From Cyprinodon diabolis (lineage: Eukaryota > Chordata > Actinopteri > Cyprinodontiformes > Cyprinodontidae), in NCBI GenBank assembly GCA_030533445.1, contig CM060069.1, forward strand, positions 8,062,424 to 8,126,423: a DNA stretch of 64,000 bases. The letters are read 5' to 3'. Positions within the stretch are counted from its first letter, which is position 1. Each line of letters opens with the position of its first letter. The position numbers and the translations under genes are program-made. Of the stretch, positions 10,598 through 24,552 are shown piece by piece. The notes beneath the pieces were generated by a model. It searched no databases. It saw only the letters and a program-made list of their open reading frames with translations, and was not told the origin of the DNA.

Positions 10598-11356
10598 CAT
10601 GTTTCTAACTTTTCAGTAGGGTTTTCATATCATGTCTGTTAATCAATAATGTGATGTAAAGCTTGGCAATATGCTCCTCAAGTTAGACGTGTGTCTCTCG
10701 TCATCACACTAAAATAGAGACAGTTTAACCGCATGTATTGAGGTAAAGTAAAACATGATTGTGTGCTAAAACTTTTCTTTCACTAAATTCACAAAAAGTC
10801 ATCGTCATGGTAGGGATAAAATGGATTTTCCTTAAACACAGTTGTCCGGCTTTGGATTCGAATGCAAGATTTTGATTCCCTTTGGCATACACTGGATGAC
10901 AGGTCAATAATTCATGGCCTACAAAACATTTCTTCAGCAAAATACCACTAAAATGTATCAATTTGATAGACTGTCTGCCCAATTTAACTACTGTACAATA
11001 GACATAGTAAAAAATTTGGTAGTCAGTTGGGCTTGGAAGGTGTGATTGAGTGGTGTGCACAGGTAGTAACCTCATTTACCAGAAAGAGTTTACCTAGCCC
11101 GATGGTCAGCACAAAGAAGTCTGTCCAAATGGGTTGCATTATATCTTTTTTACAGAAATACACTTTTGGCTCATGAAAATCAGCTTTGAACAAGATTAGA
11201 GATATGCATTCAACTAAGTGGGGAGGTTGCATAATACCAACTTTAGTTTAAGATTCAATAACATCCATTCCCACTCAGTAGGGCTGAAACAGCAGTCATG
11301 TTAGTGTAGAGTACTGAAGCTCTACATCAAGCCAACATTTGGTGACCCAATATAAA

Positions 11357-11428
11357 TTCCCTGACCGGGAATCGAACCCGGGCCACAGCGGTGAAAGCAC
11401 TGAATCCTGACCACTAGACAATCAGGGA
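11357..11428 (-). tRNA. tRNA-Glu (TTC), array unit 8
   Basis: The anticodon stem is CAGTG/CGCTG, so one C-G pair becomes T-G. The variable-loop change of unit 7 is also present. All stems still pair. Confidence 0.82.
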
Positions 11429-12186
11429 CATGTTTCTAACTTTTCAGTAGGGTTTTCATATCATGTCTGTTAATAAATAATGTGATGTAAAGCTTGGCAA
11501 TATGCTCCTCAAGTTAGACGTGTGTCTCTCGTCATCACACTAAAATAGAGACAGTTTAACCACATGTATTGAGGTAAGTAAGAGATGATTGTGTTCTAAA
11601 ACTTTTCTTTCACTAAATTCACAAAAAGTCATTGTCATGGTAGGGATAAAATGGATTTTCCTTAAACACAGTTGTCCGGCTTTGGATTCGAATGCAAGAT
11701 TTTGATTCCCTTTGGTATACACTGGATGACAGGTCAATAATTCATGGCCTACAAAACATTTCTTCAGCAAAATACCACTAAATTGTATCAATTTGATAGA
11801 CTGTCTACCCAAAATAACTACTGTACAATAGACATAGTAAAAAATTTGGTAGTCAGTTGGGCTTGGAAGGTGTGATTGAGTGGTGTGCACAGGTAGTAAC
11901 CTCATTTACCAGAAAGAGTTTACCTAGCCAGATGGTCAGCACAAAGAAGTCTGACCAAATGGGTTGCATTATATCTTTTTTACAGAAATACACTTTTAGC
12001 TTATGAAAATCAGCTTTGAACAAGATTAGAGATATGCATTCAACTAAGTGGGGAGGTTGCATAATACCAACTTTAGTTTAAGATTCAATAACATCCATTC
12101 CCACTCTGTAGGGCTGAAACAGCAGTCATGTTAGTGTAGAGTACTGAAGCTCTACATCAAGCCACCAGTGGGTGAGCCAATATAAA

Positions 12187-12249
12187 TTGCCTGACCGGGA
12201 ACCGAATCCGGGCCGCAGCGGTGAATCCTGACCACTAGACAATCAGGGA
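12187..12249 (-). pseudogene. tRNA-Glu pseudogene, unit 9, 9-bp anticodon-arm deletion
   Basis: The locus is 63 nt because nine bases covering the 5' anticodon stem and most of the anticodon are gone (GGATTCACCGCTG). There is also a C-C mismatch at acceptor 2-71 (TCAGGCA) and T-arm CCGGA-TTCGGTT-CCCGG with a broken last pair. It cannot decode, although box A and most of box B remain. Confidence 0.9.
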
Positions 12250-13007
12250 CATGTTTCTAACTTTTCAGTAGGGTTTTCATATCATGTCTATTAATCAATA
12301 ATGTGATGTAAAGCTTGGCAATATGCTCCTCAAGTTAGACGTGTGTCTCTCGTCATCACACTAAAATAGAGACAGTTTAACCACATGTATTGAGGTAAGT
12401 AAGAGATGATTGTGTTCTAAAACTTTTCTTTCACTAAATTCACAAAAAGTCATTGTCATGGTAGGGATAAAATGGATTTTCCTTAAACACAGTTGTCCGG
12501 CTTTGGATTCGAATGCAAGATTTTGATTCCCTTTGGCATACACTGGATGACAGGTCAATAATTCATGGCCTACAAAACATTTCTTCAGCAAAATACCACT
12601 AAATTGTATCAATTTGATAGACTGTCTACCCAAAATAACTACTGTACAATAGACATAGTAAAAAATTTGGTAGTCAGTTGGGCTTGGAAGGTGTGATTGA
12701 GTGGTGTGCACAGGTAGTAACCTCATTTACCAGAAAGAGTTTACCTAGCCAGATGGTCAGCACAAAGAAGTCTGTCCAAATGGGTTGCATTATATCTTTT
12801 TTACAGAAATACACTTTTAGCTTATGAAAATCAGCTTTGAACAAGATTAGAGATATGCATTCAACTAAGTGGGGAGGTTGCATAATACCAACTTTAGTTT
12901 AAGATTCAATAACATCCATTCCCACTCTGTAGGGCTGAAACAGCAGTCATGTTAGTGTAGAGTACTGAAGCTCTACATCAAGCCACCAGTGGGTGAGCCA
13001 ATATAAA

Positions 13008-13070
13008 TTGCCTGACCGGGAACCGAATCCGGGCCGCAGCGGTGAATCCTGACCACTAGACAATCAGGGA
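13008..13070 (-). pseudogene. tRNA-Glu pseudogene, unit 10, 9-bp deletion
   Basis: Same 63-nt form as unit 9, with identical deletion, acceptor mismatch and altered T-arm. Confidence 0.9.
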
Positions 13071-13829
13071 CATGTTTCTAACTTTTCAGTAGGGTTTTCA
13101 TATCATGTCTATTAATCAATAATGTGATGTAAAGCTTGGCAATATGCTCCTCAAGTTAGACGTGTGTCTCTCGTCATCACACTAAAATAGAGACAGTTTA
13201 ACCGCATGTATTGAGGTAAAGTAAAACATGATTGTGTTGTAAAACTTTTCTTTCACTAAATTCACAAAAAGTCATTGTCATGGTAGGGATAAAATGGATT
13301 TTCCTTAAACACAGTTGTCCGGCTTTGGATTCGAATGCAAGATTTTGATTCCCTTTGGCATACACTGGATGACAGGTCAATAATTCATGGCCAACAAAAC
13401 ATTTCTTCAGCAAAATACCACTAAATTGTATCAATTTGATAGACTGTCTACCCAAAATAACTACTGTACAATAGACATAGTAAAAAATTTGGTAGTCAGT
13501 TGGGCTTGGAAGGTGTGATTGAGTGGTGTGCACAGGTAGTAACCTCATTTACCAGAAAGAGTTTACCTAGCCAGATGGTCAGCACAAAGAAGTCTGACCA
13601 AATGGGTTGCATTATATCTTTTTTACAGAAATACACTTTTAGCTTATGAAAATCAGCTTTGAACAAGATTAGAGATATGCATTCAACTAAGTGGGGAGGT
13701 TGCATAATACCAACTTTAGTTTAAGATTCAATAACATCCATTCCCACTCTGTAGGGCTGAAACAGCAGTCATGTTAGTGTAGAGTACTGAAGCTCTACAT
13801 CAAGCCACCAGTGGGTGAGCCAATATAAA

Positions 13830-13892
13830 TTGCCTGACCGGGAACCGAATCCGGGCCGCAGCGGTGAATCCTGACCACTAGACAATCAGGGA
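13830..13892 (-). pseudogene. tRNA-Glu pseudogene, unit 11, 9-bp deletion
   Basis: Same 63-nt form as unit 9. Confidence 0.9.
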
Positions 13893-14638
13893 CATGTTTC
13901 TAACTTTTCAGTAGGGTTTTCATATCATGTCTATTAATCAATAATGTGATGTAAAGCTTGGCAATATGCTCCTCAAGTTAGACGTGTGTCTCTCGTCATC
14001 ACACTAAAATAGAGACAGTTTAACCGCATGTATTGAGGTAAAGTAAAACATGATTGTGTGCTAAAACTTTTCTTTCACTAAATTCACAAAAAGTCATTGT
14101 CATGGTAGGGATAAAATGGATTTTCCTTAAACACAGTTGTCCGGCTTTGGATTCGAATGCAAGATTTTGATTCCCTTTGGCATACACTGGATGACAGGTC
14201 AATAATTCATGGCCAACAAAACATTTCTTCAGCAAAATACCACTAAATTGTATCAATTTGATAGACTGTCTACCCAAAATAACTACTGTACAATAGACAT
14301 AGTAAAAAATTTGGTAGTCAGTTGGGCTTGGAAGGTGTGCACAGGTAGTAACCTCATTTACCAGAAAGAGTTTACCTAGCCAGATGGTCAGCACAAAGAA
14401 GTCTGACCAAATGGGTTGCATTATATCTTTTTTACAGAAATACACTTTTAGCTTATGAAAATCAGCTTTGAACAAGATTAGAGATATGCATTCAGCTAAG
14501 TGGGGAGGTTGCATAATACCAACTTTAGTTTAAGATTCAATAACATCCATTCCCACTCTGTAGGGCTGAAACAGCAGTCATGTTAGTGTAGAGTACTGAA
14601 GCTCTACATCAAGCCACCAGTTGATGACCCAATATAAA

Positions 14639-14701
14639 TTGCCTGACCGGGAATCGAATCCGGGCCGAAGCGGTGAATCCTGACCACTAGACAATCAGGG
14701 A
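14639..14701 (-). pseudogene. tRNA-Glu pseudogene, unit 12, 9-bp deletion
   Basis: 63 nt with the same deletion. The T-loop is the normal TTCGATT but the adjoining stem pair is A-C. An extra change (CGCTTCGG) is shared only with unit 29. The spacer of this unit also lacks 13 bp near 14337 (GTGTGCACAGG directly after GGAAG). Confidence 0.9.
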
Positions 14702-15460
14702 CATGTTTCTAACTTTTCAGTAGGGTTTTCATATCATGTCTGTTAATCAATAATGTGATGTAAAGCTTGGCAATATGCTCCTCAAGTTAGACGTGTGTCT
14801 CTCGTCATCACACTAAAATAGAGACAGTTTAACCGCATGTATTGAGGTAAAGTAAAACATGATTGTGTGCTAAAACTTTTCTTTCACTAAATTCACAAAA
14901 AGTCATTGTCATGGTAGGGATAAAATGGATTTTCCTTAAACACAGTTGTCCGGCTTTGGATTCGAATGCAAGATTTTGATTCCCTTTGGCATACACTGGA
15001 TGACAGGTCAATAATTCATGGCCTACAAAACATTTCTTGAGCAAAATACCACTAAATTGTATCAATTTGATAGACTGTCTACCCAAAATAACTACTGTAC
15101 AATAGACATAGTAAAAAATTTGGTAGTCAGTTGGGCTTTGAAGGTGTGATTGAGTGGTGTGCACAGGTAGTAACCTCATTTACCAGAAAGAGTTTACCTA
15201 GCCAGATGGTCAGCACAAAGAGGTCTGACCAAATGGGTTGCATTATATCTTTTTTACAGAAATACACTTTTAGCTTATGAAAATCAGCTTTGAACAAGAT
15301 TAGAGATATACATTCAACTAAGTGGGGAGGTTGCATAATACCAACTTTAGTTTAAGATTCAATAACATCCATTCCCACTCTGTAGGGCTGAAACAGCAGT
15401 CATGTTAGTGTAGAGTACTGAAGCTCTACATCAAGCCAACATTTGGTGACCCAATATAAA

Positions 15461-15532
15461 TTCCCTGACCGGGAATCGAACCCGGACCGCAGCGGTGAAA
15501 GCGCTGAATCCTGACCACTAGACAATCAGGGA
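15461..15532 (-). tRNA. tRNA-Glu (TTC), array unit 13
   Basis: Intact 72-nt form with one variable-loop change (CGGT in place of CGGC). Stems and promoter boxes are intact. Confidence 0.88.
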
Positions 15533-16291
15533 CATGTTTCTAACTTTTCAGTAGGGTTTTCATATCATGTCTGTTAATCAATAATGTGATGTAAAGCTTG
15601 GCAATATGCTCCTCAAGTTAGACGTGTGTCTCTCGTCATCACACTAAAATAGAGACAGTTTAACCGCATGTATTGAGGTAAAGTAAAACATGATTGTGTG
15701 CTAAAACTTTTCCTTCACTAAATTCACAAAAAGTCATTGTCATGGTAGGGATAAAATGGATTTTCCTTAAACACAGTTGTCCGGCTTTGGATTCGAATGC
15801 AAGATTTTGATTCCCTTTGGCATACACTGGATGACAGGTCAATAATTCATGGCCTACAAAACATTTCTTCAGCAAAATACCACTAAATTGTATCAATTTG
15901 ATAGACTGTCTGCCCAATTTAACTACTGTACAATAGACATAGTAAAAAATTTGGTAGTCAGTTGGGCTTGGAAGGTGTGATTGAGTGGTGTGCACAGGTA
16001 GTAACCTCATTTACCAGAAAGAGTTTACCTAGCCAAATGGTCAGCACAAAGAAGTCTGTCCAAATGGGTTGCATTATATCTTTTTTACAGAAATGCACTT
16101 TTAGCTCATGAAAATCAGCTTTGAACAAGATTAGAGATATGCATTCAACTAAGTGGGGAGGTTGCATAATACCAACTTTAGTTTAAGATTCAATAACATC
16201 CATTCCCACTCTGTAGGGCTGAAACAGCAGTCATGTTAGTGTAGAGTACTGAAGCTCTACATCAAGCCAACATTTGGTGACCCAATATAAA

Positions 16292-16363
16292 TTCCCTGAC
16301 CGGGAATCGAACCCGGGCCACAGCGGTGAAAGCGCTGAATCCTGACCACTAGACAATCAGGGA
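16292..16363 (-). tRNA. tRNA-Glu (TTC), array unit 14
   Basis: Intact, with the same variable-loop variant as unit 7, of which it is the +5766 copy. Confidence 0.88.
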
Positions 16364-17122
16364 CATGTTTCTAACTTTTCAGTAGGGTTTTCATATCATG
16401 TCTGTTAATCAATAATGTGATGTAAAGCTTGGCAATATGCTCCTCAAGTTAGACGTGTGTCTCTCGTCATCACACTAAAATAGAGACAGTTTAACCGCAT
16501 GTATTGAGGTAAAGTAAAACATGATTGTGTGCTAAAACTTTTCTTTCACTAAATTCACAAAAAGTCATCGTCATGGTAGGGATAAAATGGATTTTCCTTA
16601 AACACAGTTGTCCGGCTTTGGATTCGAATGCAAGATTTTGATTCCCTTTGGCATACACTGGATGACAGGTCAATAATTCATGGCCTACAAAACATTTCTT
16701 CAGCAAAATACCACTAAAATGTATCAATTTGATAGACTGTCTGCCCAATTTAACTACTGTACAATAGACATAGTAAAAAATTTGGTAGTCAGTTGGGCTT
16801 GGAAGGTGTGATTGAGTGGTGTGCACAGGTAGTAACCTCATTTACCAGAAAGAGTTTACCTAGCCCGATGGTCAGCACAAAGAAGTCTGTCCAAATGGGT
16901 TGCATTATATCTTTTTTACAGAAATACACTTTTGGCTCATGAAAATCAGCTTTGAACAAGATTAGAGATATGCATTCAACTAAGTGGGGAGGTTGCATAA
17001 TACCAACTTTAGTTTAAGATTCAATAACATCCATTCCCACTCAGTAGGGCTGAAACAGCAGTCATGTTAGTGTAGAGTACTGAAGCTCTACATCAAGCCA
17101 ACATTTGGTGACCCAATATAAA

Positions 17123-17194
17123 TTCCCTGACCGGGAATCGAACCCGGGCCGCAGCGGTGAAAGCACTGAATCCTGACCACTAGACAATCAGGGA
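17123..17194 (-). tRNA. tRNA-Glu (TTC), array unit 15
   Basis: Anticodon stem CAGTG/CGCTG with one T-G wobble, otherwise the reference form. It is the +5766 copy of unit 8. Confidence 0.84.
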
Positions 17195-17952
17195 CATGTT
17201 TCTAACTTTTCAGTAGGGTTTTCATATCATGTCTGTTAATAAATAATGTGATGTAAAGCTTGGCAATATGCTCCTCAAGTTAGACGTGTGTCTCTCGTCA
17301 TCACACTAAAATAGAGACAGTTTAACCACATGTATTGAGGTAAGTAAGAGATGATTGTGTTCTAAAACTTTTCTTTCACTAAATTCACAAAAAGTCATTG
17401 TCATGGTAGGGATAAAATGGATTTTCCTTAAACACAGTTGTCCGGCTTTGGATTCGAATGCAAGATTTTGATTCCCTTTGGTATACACTGGATGACAGGT
17501 CAATAATTCATGGCCTACAAAACATTTCTTCAGCAAAATACCACTAAATTGTATCAATTTGATAGACTGTCTACCCAAAATAACTACTGTACAATAGACA
17601 TAGTAAAAAATTTGGTAGTCAGTTGGGCTTGGAAGGTGTGATTGAGTGGTGTGCACAGGTAGTAACCTCATTTACCAGAAAGAGTTTACCTAGCCAGATG
17701 GTCAGCACAAAGAAGTCTGACCAAATGGGTTGCATTATATCTTTTTTACAGAAATACACTTTTAGCTTATGAAAATCAGCTTTGAACAAGATTAGAGATA
17801 TGCATTCAACTAAGTGGGGAGGTTGCATAATACCAACTTTAGTTTAAGATTCAATAACATCCATTCCCACTCTGTAGGGCTGAAACAGCAGTCATGTTAG
17901 TGTAGAGTACTGAAGCTCTACATCAAGCCACCAGTGGGTGAGCCAATATAAA

Positions 17953-18015
17953 TTGCCTGACCGGGAACCGAATCTGGGCCGCAGCGGTGAATCCTGACCA
18001 CTAGACAATCAGGGA
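17953..18015 (-). pseudogene. tRNA-Glu pseudogene, unit 16, 9-bp deletion
   Basis: 63-nt form like unit 9 with one further T-stem change (AATCTGGG on the + strand). Confidence 0.9.
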
Positions 18016-18773
18016 CATGTTTCTAACTTTTCAGTAGGGTTTTCATATCATGTCTATTAATCAATAATGTAATGTAAAGCTTGGCAATATGCTCCTCAAG
18101 TTAGACGTGTGTCTCTCGTCATCACACTAAAATAGAGACAGTTTAACCACATGTATTGAGGTAAGTAAGAGATGATTGTGTTCTAAAACTTTTCTTTCAC
18201 TAAATTCACAAAAAGTCATTGTCATGGTAGGGATAAAATGGATTTTCCTTAAACACAGTTGTCCGGCTTTGGATTCGAATGCAAGATTTTGATTCCCTTT
18301 GGCATACACTGGATGACAGGTCAATAATTCATGGCCTACAAAACATTTCTTCAGCAAAATACCACTAAATTGTATCAATTTGATAGACTGTCTACCCAAA
18401 ATAACTACTGTACAATAGACATAGTAAAAAATTTGGTAGTCAGTTGGGCTTGGAAGGTGTGATTGAGTGGTGTGCACAGGTAGTAACCTCATTTACCAGA
18501 AAGAGTTTACCTAGCCAGATGGTCAGCACAAAGAAGTCTGACCAAATGGGTTGCATTATATCTTTTTTACAGAAATACACTTTTAGCTTATGAAAATCAG
18601 CTTTGAACAAGATTAGAGATATGCATTCAACTAAGTGGGGAGGTTGCATAATACCAACTTTAGTTTAAGATTCAATAACATCCATTCCCACTCTGTAGGG
18701 CTGAAACAGCAGTCATGTTAGTGTAGAGTACTGAAGCTCTACATCAAGCCACCAGTGGGTGAGCCAATATAAA

Positions 18774-18836
18774 TTGCCTGACCGGGAACCGAATCCGGGC
18801 CGCAGCGGTGAATCCTGACCACTAGACAATCAGGGA
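18774..18836 (-). pseudogene. tRNA-Glu pseudogene, unit 17, 9-bp deletion
   Basis: 63-nt form identical by eye to unit 10. Confidence 0.9.
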
Positions 18837-19595
18837 CATGTTTCTAACTTTTCAGTAGGGTTTTCATATCATGTCTATTAATCAATAATGTGATGTAAAG
18901 CTTGGCAATATGCTCCTCAAGTTAGACGTGTGTCTCTCGTCATCACACTAAAATAGAGACAGTTTAACCGCATGTATTGAGGTAAAGTAAAACATGATTG
19001 TGTTGTAAAACTTTTCTTTCACTAAATTCACAAAAAGTCATTGTCATGGTAGGGATAAAATGGATTTTCCTTAAACACAGTTGTCCGGCTTTGGATTCGA
19101 ATGCAAGATTTTGATTCCCTTTGGCATACACTGGATGACAGGTCAATAATTCATGGCCAACAAAACATTTCTTCAGCAAAATACCACTAAATTGTATCAA
19201 TTTGATAGACTGTCTACCCAAAATAACTACTGTACAATAGACATAGTAAAAAATTTGGTAGTCAGTTGGGCTTGGAAGGTGTGATTGAGTGGTGTGCACA
19301 GGTAGTAACCTCATTTACCAGAAAGAGTTTACCTAGCCAGATGGTCAGCACAAAGAAGTCTGACCAAATGGGTTGCATTATATCTTTTTTACAGAAATAC
19401 ACTTTTAGCTTATGAAAATCAGCTTTGAACAAGATTAGAGATATGCATTCAACTAAGTGGGGAGGTTGCATAATACCAACTTTAGTTTAAGATTCAATAA
19501 CATCCATTCCCACTCTGTAGGGCTGAAACAGCAGTCATGTTAGTGTAGAGTACTGAAGCTCTACATCAAGCCACCAGTGGGTGAGCCAATATAAA

Positions 19596-19658
19596 TTGCC
19601 TGACCGGGAACCGAATCCGGGCCGCAGCGGTGAATCCTGACCACTAGACAATCAGGGA
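19596..19658 (-). pseudogene. tRNA-Glu pseudogene, unit 18, 9-bp deletion
   Basis: 63-nt form identical by eye to unit 11. Confidence 0.9.
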
Positions 19659-20417
19659 CATGTTTCTAACTTTTCAGTAGGGTTTTCATATCATGTCTAT
19701 TAATCAATAATGTGATGTAAAGCTTGGCAATATGCTCCTCAAGTTAGACGTGTGTCTCTCGTCATCACACTAAAATAGAGACAGTTTAACCGCATGTATT
19801 GAGGTAAAGTAAAACATGATTGTGTGCTAAAACTTTTCTTTCACTAAATTCACAAAAAGTCATTGTCATGGTAGGGATAAAATGGATTTTCCTTAAACAC
19901 AGTTGTCCGGCTTTGGATTCGAATGCAAGATTTTGATTCCCTTTGGCATACACTGGATGACAGGTCAATAATTCATGGCCAACAAAACATTTCTTCAGCA
20001 AAATACCACTAAATTGTATCAATTTGATAGACTGTCTACCCAAAATAACTACTGTACAATAGACATAGTAAAAAATTTGGTAGTCAGTTGGGCTTTGAAG
20101 GTGTGATTGAGTGGTGTGCACAGGTAGTAACCTCATTTACCAGAAAGAGTTTACCTAGCCAGATGGTCAGCACAAAGAGGTCTGACCAAATGGGTTGCAT
20201 TATATCTTTTTTACAGAAATACACTTTTAGCTTATGAAAATCAGCTTTGAACAAGATTAGAGATATACATTCAACTAAGTGGGGAGGTTGCATAATACCA
20301 ACTTTAGTTTAAGATTCAATAACATCCATTCCCACTCAGTAGGGCTGAAACAGCAGTCATGTTAGTGTAGAGTACTGAAGCTCTATATCAAGCCACCAGT
20401 TGGTGACCCAATATAAA

Positions 20418-20480
20418 TTGCCTGACCGGGAATCGAATCCGGGCCGCAGCGGTGAATCCTGACCACTAGACAATCAGGGA
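20418..20480 (-). pseudogene. tRNA-Glu pseudogene, unit 19, 9-bp deletion
   Basis: 63 nt with the deletion, a normal T-loop and the A-C pair closing the T-stem, as in unit 30. Confidence 0.9.
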
Positions 20481-21239
20481 CATGTTTCTAACTTTTCAGT
20501 AGGGTTTTCATATCATGTCTGTTAATCAATAATGTGATGTAAAGCTTGGCAATATGCTCCTCAAGTTAGACGTGTGTCTCTCGTCATCACACTAAAATAG
20601 AGACAGTTTAACCGCATGTATTGAGGTAAAGTAAAACATGATTGTGTGCTAAAACTTTTCTTTCACTAAATTCACAAAAAGTCATTGTCATGGTAGGGAT
20701 AAAATGGATTTTCCTTAAACACAGTTGTCCGGCTTTGGATTCGAATGCAAGATTTTGATTCCCTTTGGCATACACTGGATGACAGGTCAATAATTCATGG
20801 CCTACAAAACATTTCTTCAGCAAAATACCACTAAATTGTATCAATTTGATAGACTGTCTACCCAAAATAACTACTGTACAATAGACATAGTAAAAAATTT
20901 GGTATTCAGTTGGGCTTGGAGGGTGTGATTGAGTGGTGTGCACAGGTAGTAACCTCATTTACCAGAAAGAGTTTACCTAGCCAAATGGTCAGCACAAAGA
21001 AGTCTGACCAAATGGGTTGCATTATATCTTTTTTACAGAAATACACTTTTAGCTTATGAAAATCAGCTTTGAACAAGATTAGAGATATGCATTCAACTAA
21101 GTGGGGAGGTTGCATAATACCAACTTTAGTTTAAGATTCAATAACATCCATTCCCACTCAGTAGGGCTGAAACAGCAGTCATGTTAGTGTAGAGTACTGA
21201 AGCTCTACATCAAGCCACCAGTTGGTGAGCCAATATAAA

Positions 21240-21302
21240 TTGCCTGACCGGGAATCGAATCCGGGCCGCATCGGTGAATCCTGACCACTAGACAATCAGG
21301 GA
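21240..21302 (-). pseudogene. tRNA-Glu pseudogene, unit 20, 9-bp deletion
   Basis: 63-nt deletion form with an extra change (CCGCATCGG on the + strand). Confidence 0.9.
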
Positions 21303-22060
21303 CATGTTTCTAACTTTTTAGTAGGGTTTTCATATCATGTCTGTTAATCAACAATGCGATGTAAAGCTTGACAATATGCTCCTCAAGTTAGACGTGTGTC
21401 TCTCGTCATCACACTAAAATAGAGACAGTTTAACCACATGTATTGAGGTAAGTAAGAGATGATTGTGTTCTAAAACTTTTCTTTCACTAAATTCACAAAA
21501 AGTCATTGTCATGGTAGGGATAAAATGGATTTTCCTTAAACACAGTTGTCCGGCTTTGGATTCGAATGCAAGATTTTGATTCCCTTTGGCATACACTGGA
21601 TGACAGGTCAATAATTCATGGCCTACAAAACATTTCTTCAGCAAAATACCACTAAATTGTATCAATTTGATAGACTGTCTGCCCAATTTAACTACTGTAC
21701 AATAGACATAGTAAAAAATTTGGTAGTCAGTTGGGCTTGGAAGGTGTGATTGAGTGGTGTGCACAGGTAGTAACCTCATTTACCAGAAAGAGTTTACCTA
21801 GCCAAATGGTCAGCACAAAGAAGTCTGTCCAAATGGGTTGCATTATATCTTTTTTACAGAAATGCACTTTTAGCTCATGAAAATCAGCTTTGAACAAGAT
21901 TAGAGATATGCATTCAACTAAGTGGGGAGGTTGCATAATACCAACTTTAGTTTAAGATTCAATAACATCCATTCCCACTCTGTAGGGCTGAAACAGCAGT
22001 CATGTTAGTGTAGAGTACTGAAGCTCTACATCAAGCCAACATTTGGTGACCCAATATAAA

Positions 22061-22132
22061 TTCCCTGACCGGGAATCGAACCCGGGCCGCAGCGGTGAAA
22101 GCGCTGAATCCTGACCACTAGACAATCAGGGA
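22061..22132 (-). tRNA. tRNA-Glu (TTC), array unit 21
   Basis: Intact 72-nt reference form. It is the first locus of block 3. Confidence 0.9.
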
Positions 22133-22891
22133 CATGTTTCTAACTTTTCAGTAGGGTTTTCATATCATGTCTGTTAATCAATAATGTGATGTAAAGCTTG
22201 GCAATATGCTCCTCAAGTTAGACGTGTGTCTCTCGTCATCACACTAAAATAGAGACAGTTTAACCGCATGTATTGAGGTAAAGTAAAACATGATTGTGTG
22301 CTAAAACTTTTCCTTCACTAAATTCACAAAAAGTCATTGTCATGGTAGGGATAAAATGGATTTTCCTTAAACACAGTTGTCCGGCTTTGGATTCGAATGC
22401 AAGATTTTGATTCCCTTTGGCATACACTGGATGACAGGTCAATAATTCATGGCCTACAAAACATTTCTTCAGCAAAATACCACTAAATTGTATCAATTTG
22501 ATAGACTGTCTGCCCAATTTAACTACTGTACAATAGACATAGTAAAAAATTTGGTAGTCAGTTGGGCTTGGAAGGTGTGATTGAGTGGTGTGCACAGGTA
22601 GTAACCTCATTTACCAGAAAGAGTTTACCTAGCCAAATGGTCAGCACAAAGAAGTCTGTCCAAATGGGTTGCATTATATCTTTTTTACAGAAATGCACTT
22701 TTAGCTCATGAAAATCAGCTTTGAACAAGATTAGAGATATGCATTCAACTAAGTGGGGAGGTTGCATAATACCAACTTTAGTTTAAGATTCAATAACATC
22801 CATTCCCACTCTGTAGGGCTGAAACAGCAGTCATGTTAGTGTAGAGTACTGAAGCTCTACATCAAGCCAACATTTGGTGACCCAATATAAA

Positions 22892-22963
22892 TTCCCTGAC
22901 CGGGAATCGAACCCGGGCCACAGCGGTGAAAGCGCTGAATCCTGACCACTAGACAATCAGGGA
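22892..22963 (-). tRNA. tRNA-Glu (TTC), array unit 22
   Basis: Intact with the variable-loop variant. It is the +6600 copy of unit 14. Confidence 0.88.
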
Positions 22964-23722
22964 CATGTTTCTAACTTTTCAGTAGGGTTTTCATATCATG
23001 TCTGTTAATCAATAATGTGATGTAAAGCTTGGCAATATGCTCCTCAAGTTAGACGTGTGTCTCTCGTCATCACACTAAAATAGAGACAGTTTAACCGCAT
23101 GTATTGAGGTAAAGTAAAACATGATTGTGTGCTAAAACTTTTCTTTCACTAAATTCACAAAAAGTCATCGTCATGGTAGGGATAAAATGGATTTTCCTTA
23201 AACACAGTTGTCCGGCTTTGGATTCGAATGCAAGATTTTGATTCCCTTTGGCATACACTGGATGACAGGTCAATAATTCATGGCCTACAAAACATTTCTT
23301 CAGCAAAATACCACTAAAATGTATCAATTTGATAGACTGTCTGCCCAATTTAACTACTGTACAATAGACATAGTAAAAAATTTGGTAGTCAGTTGGGCTT
23401 GGAAGGTGTGATTGAGTGGTGTGCACAGGTAGTAACCTCATTTACCAGAAAGAGTTTACCTAGCCCGATGGTCAGCACAAAGAAGTCTGTCCAAATGGGT
23501 TGCATTATATCTTTTTTACAGAAATACACTTTTGGCTCATGAAAATCAGCTTTGAACAAGATTAGAGATATGCATTCAACTAAGTGGGGAGGTTGCATAA
23601 TACCAACTTTAGTTTAAGATTCAATAACATCCATTCCCACTCAGTAGGGCTGAAACAGCAGTCATGTTAGTGTAGAGTACTGAAGCTCTACATCAAGCCA
23701 ACATTTGGTGACCCAATATAAA

Positions 23723-23794
23723 TTCCCTGACCGGGAATCGAACCCGGGCCGCAGCGGTGAAAGCACTGAATCCTGACCACTAGACAATCAGGGA
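23723..23794 (-). tRNA. tRNA-Glu (TTC), array unit 23
   Basis: One T-G wobble in the anticodon stem. Same sequence as unit 15 by eye. Confidence 0.84.
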
Positions 23795-24552
23795 CATGTT
23801 TCTAACTTTTCAGTAGGGTTTTCATATCATGTCTGTTAATAAATAATGTGATGTAAAGCTTGGCAATATGCTCCTCAAGTTAGACGTGTGTCTCTCGTCA
23901 TCACACTAAAATAGAGACAGTTTAACCACATGTATTGAGGTAAGTAAGAGATGATTGTGTTCTAAAACTTTTCTTTCACTAAATTCACAAAAAGTCATTG
24001 TCATGGTAGGGATAAAATGGATTTTCCTTAAACACAGTTGTCCGGCTTTGGATTCGAATGCAAGATTTTGATTCCCTTTGGTATACACTGGATGACAGGT
24101 CAATAATTCATGGCCTACAAAACATTTCTTCAGCAAAATACCACTAAATTGTATCAATTTGATAGACTGTCTACCCAAAATAACTACTGTACAATAGACA
24201 TAGTAAAAAATTTGGTAGTCAGTTGGGCTTGGAAGGTGTGATTGAGTGGTGTGCACAGGTAGTAACCTCATTTACCAGAAAGAGTTTACCTAGCCAGATG
24301 GTCAGCACAAAGAAGTCTGACCAAATGGGTTGCATTATATCTTTTTTACAGAAATACACTTTTAGCTTATGAAAATCAGCTTTGAACAAGATTAGAGATA
24401 TGCATTCAACTAAGTGGGGAGGTTGCATAATACCAACTTTAGTTTAAGATTCAATAACATCCATTCCCACTCTGTAGGGCTGAAACAGCAGTCATGTTAG
24501 TGTAGAGTACTGAAGCTCTACATCAAGCCACCAGTGGGTGAGCCAATATAAA

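Larger units (their letters stand above)
9695..14019. repeat. Higher-order block 1 of the tRNA array
   Basis: The tRNA loci starting at 9695, 10526, 11357, 12187, 13008 and 13830 (good, good, good, then three with the 9-bp deletion) recur at +5766 and again at a further +6600. They carry the same unit-specific variants, for example the GTATACACTGG variant near 11715 and the TTGTAAAAC variant near 13236. Block edges are approximate. Confidence 0.85.
15461..19785. repeat. Higher-order block 2 of the tRNA array
   Basis: Copy of block 1 shifted by 5766 bp, with tRNA loci at 15461, 16292, 17123, 17953, 18774 and 19596 in the same order and state. A few private changes exist, for example AATCTGGG in the locus at 17953 and AATGTAATG near 18066, so it is not a literal duplicate. 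Confidence 0.85.
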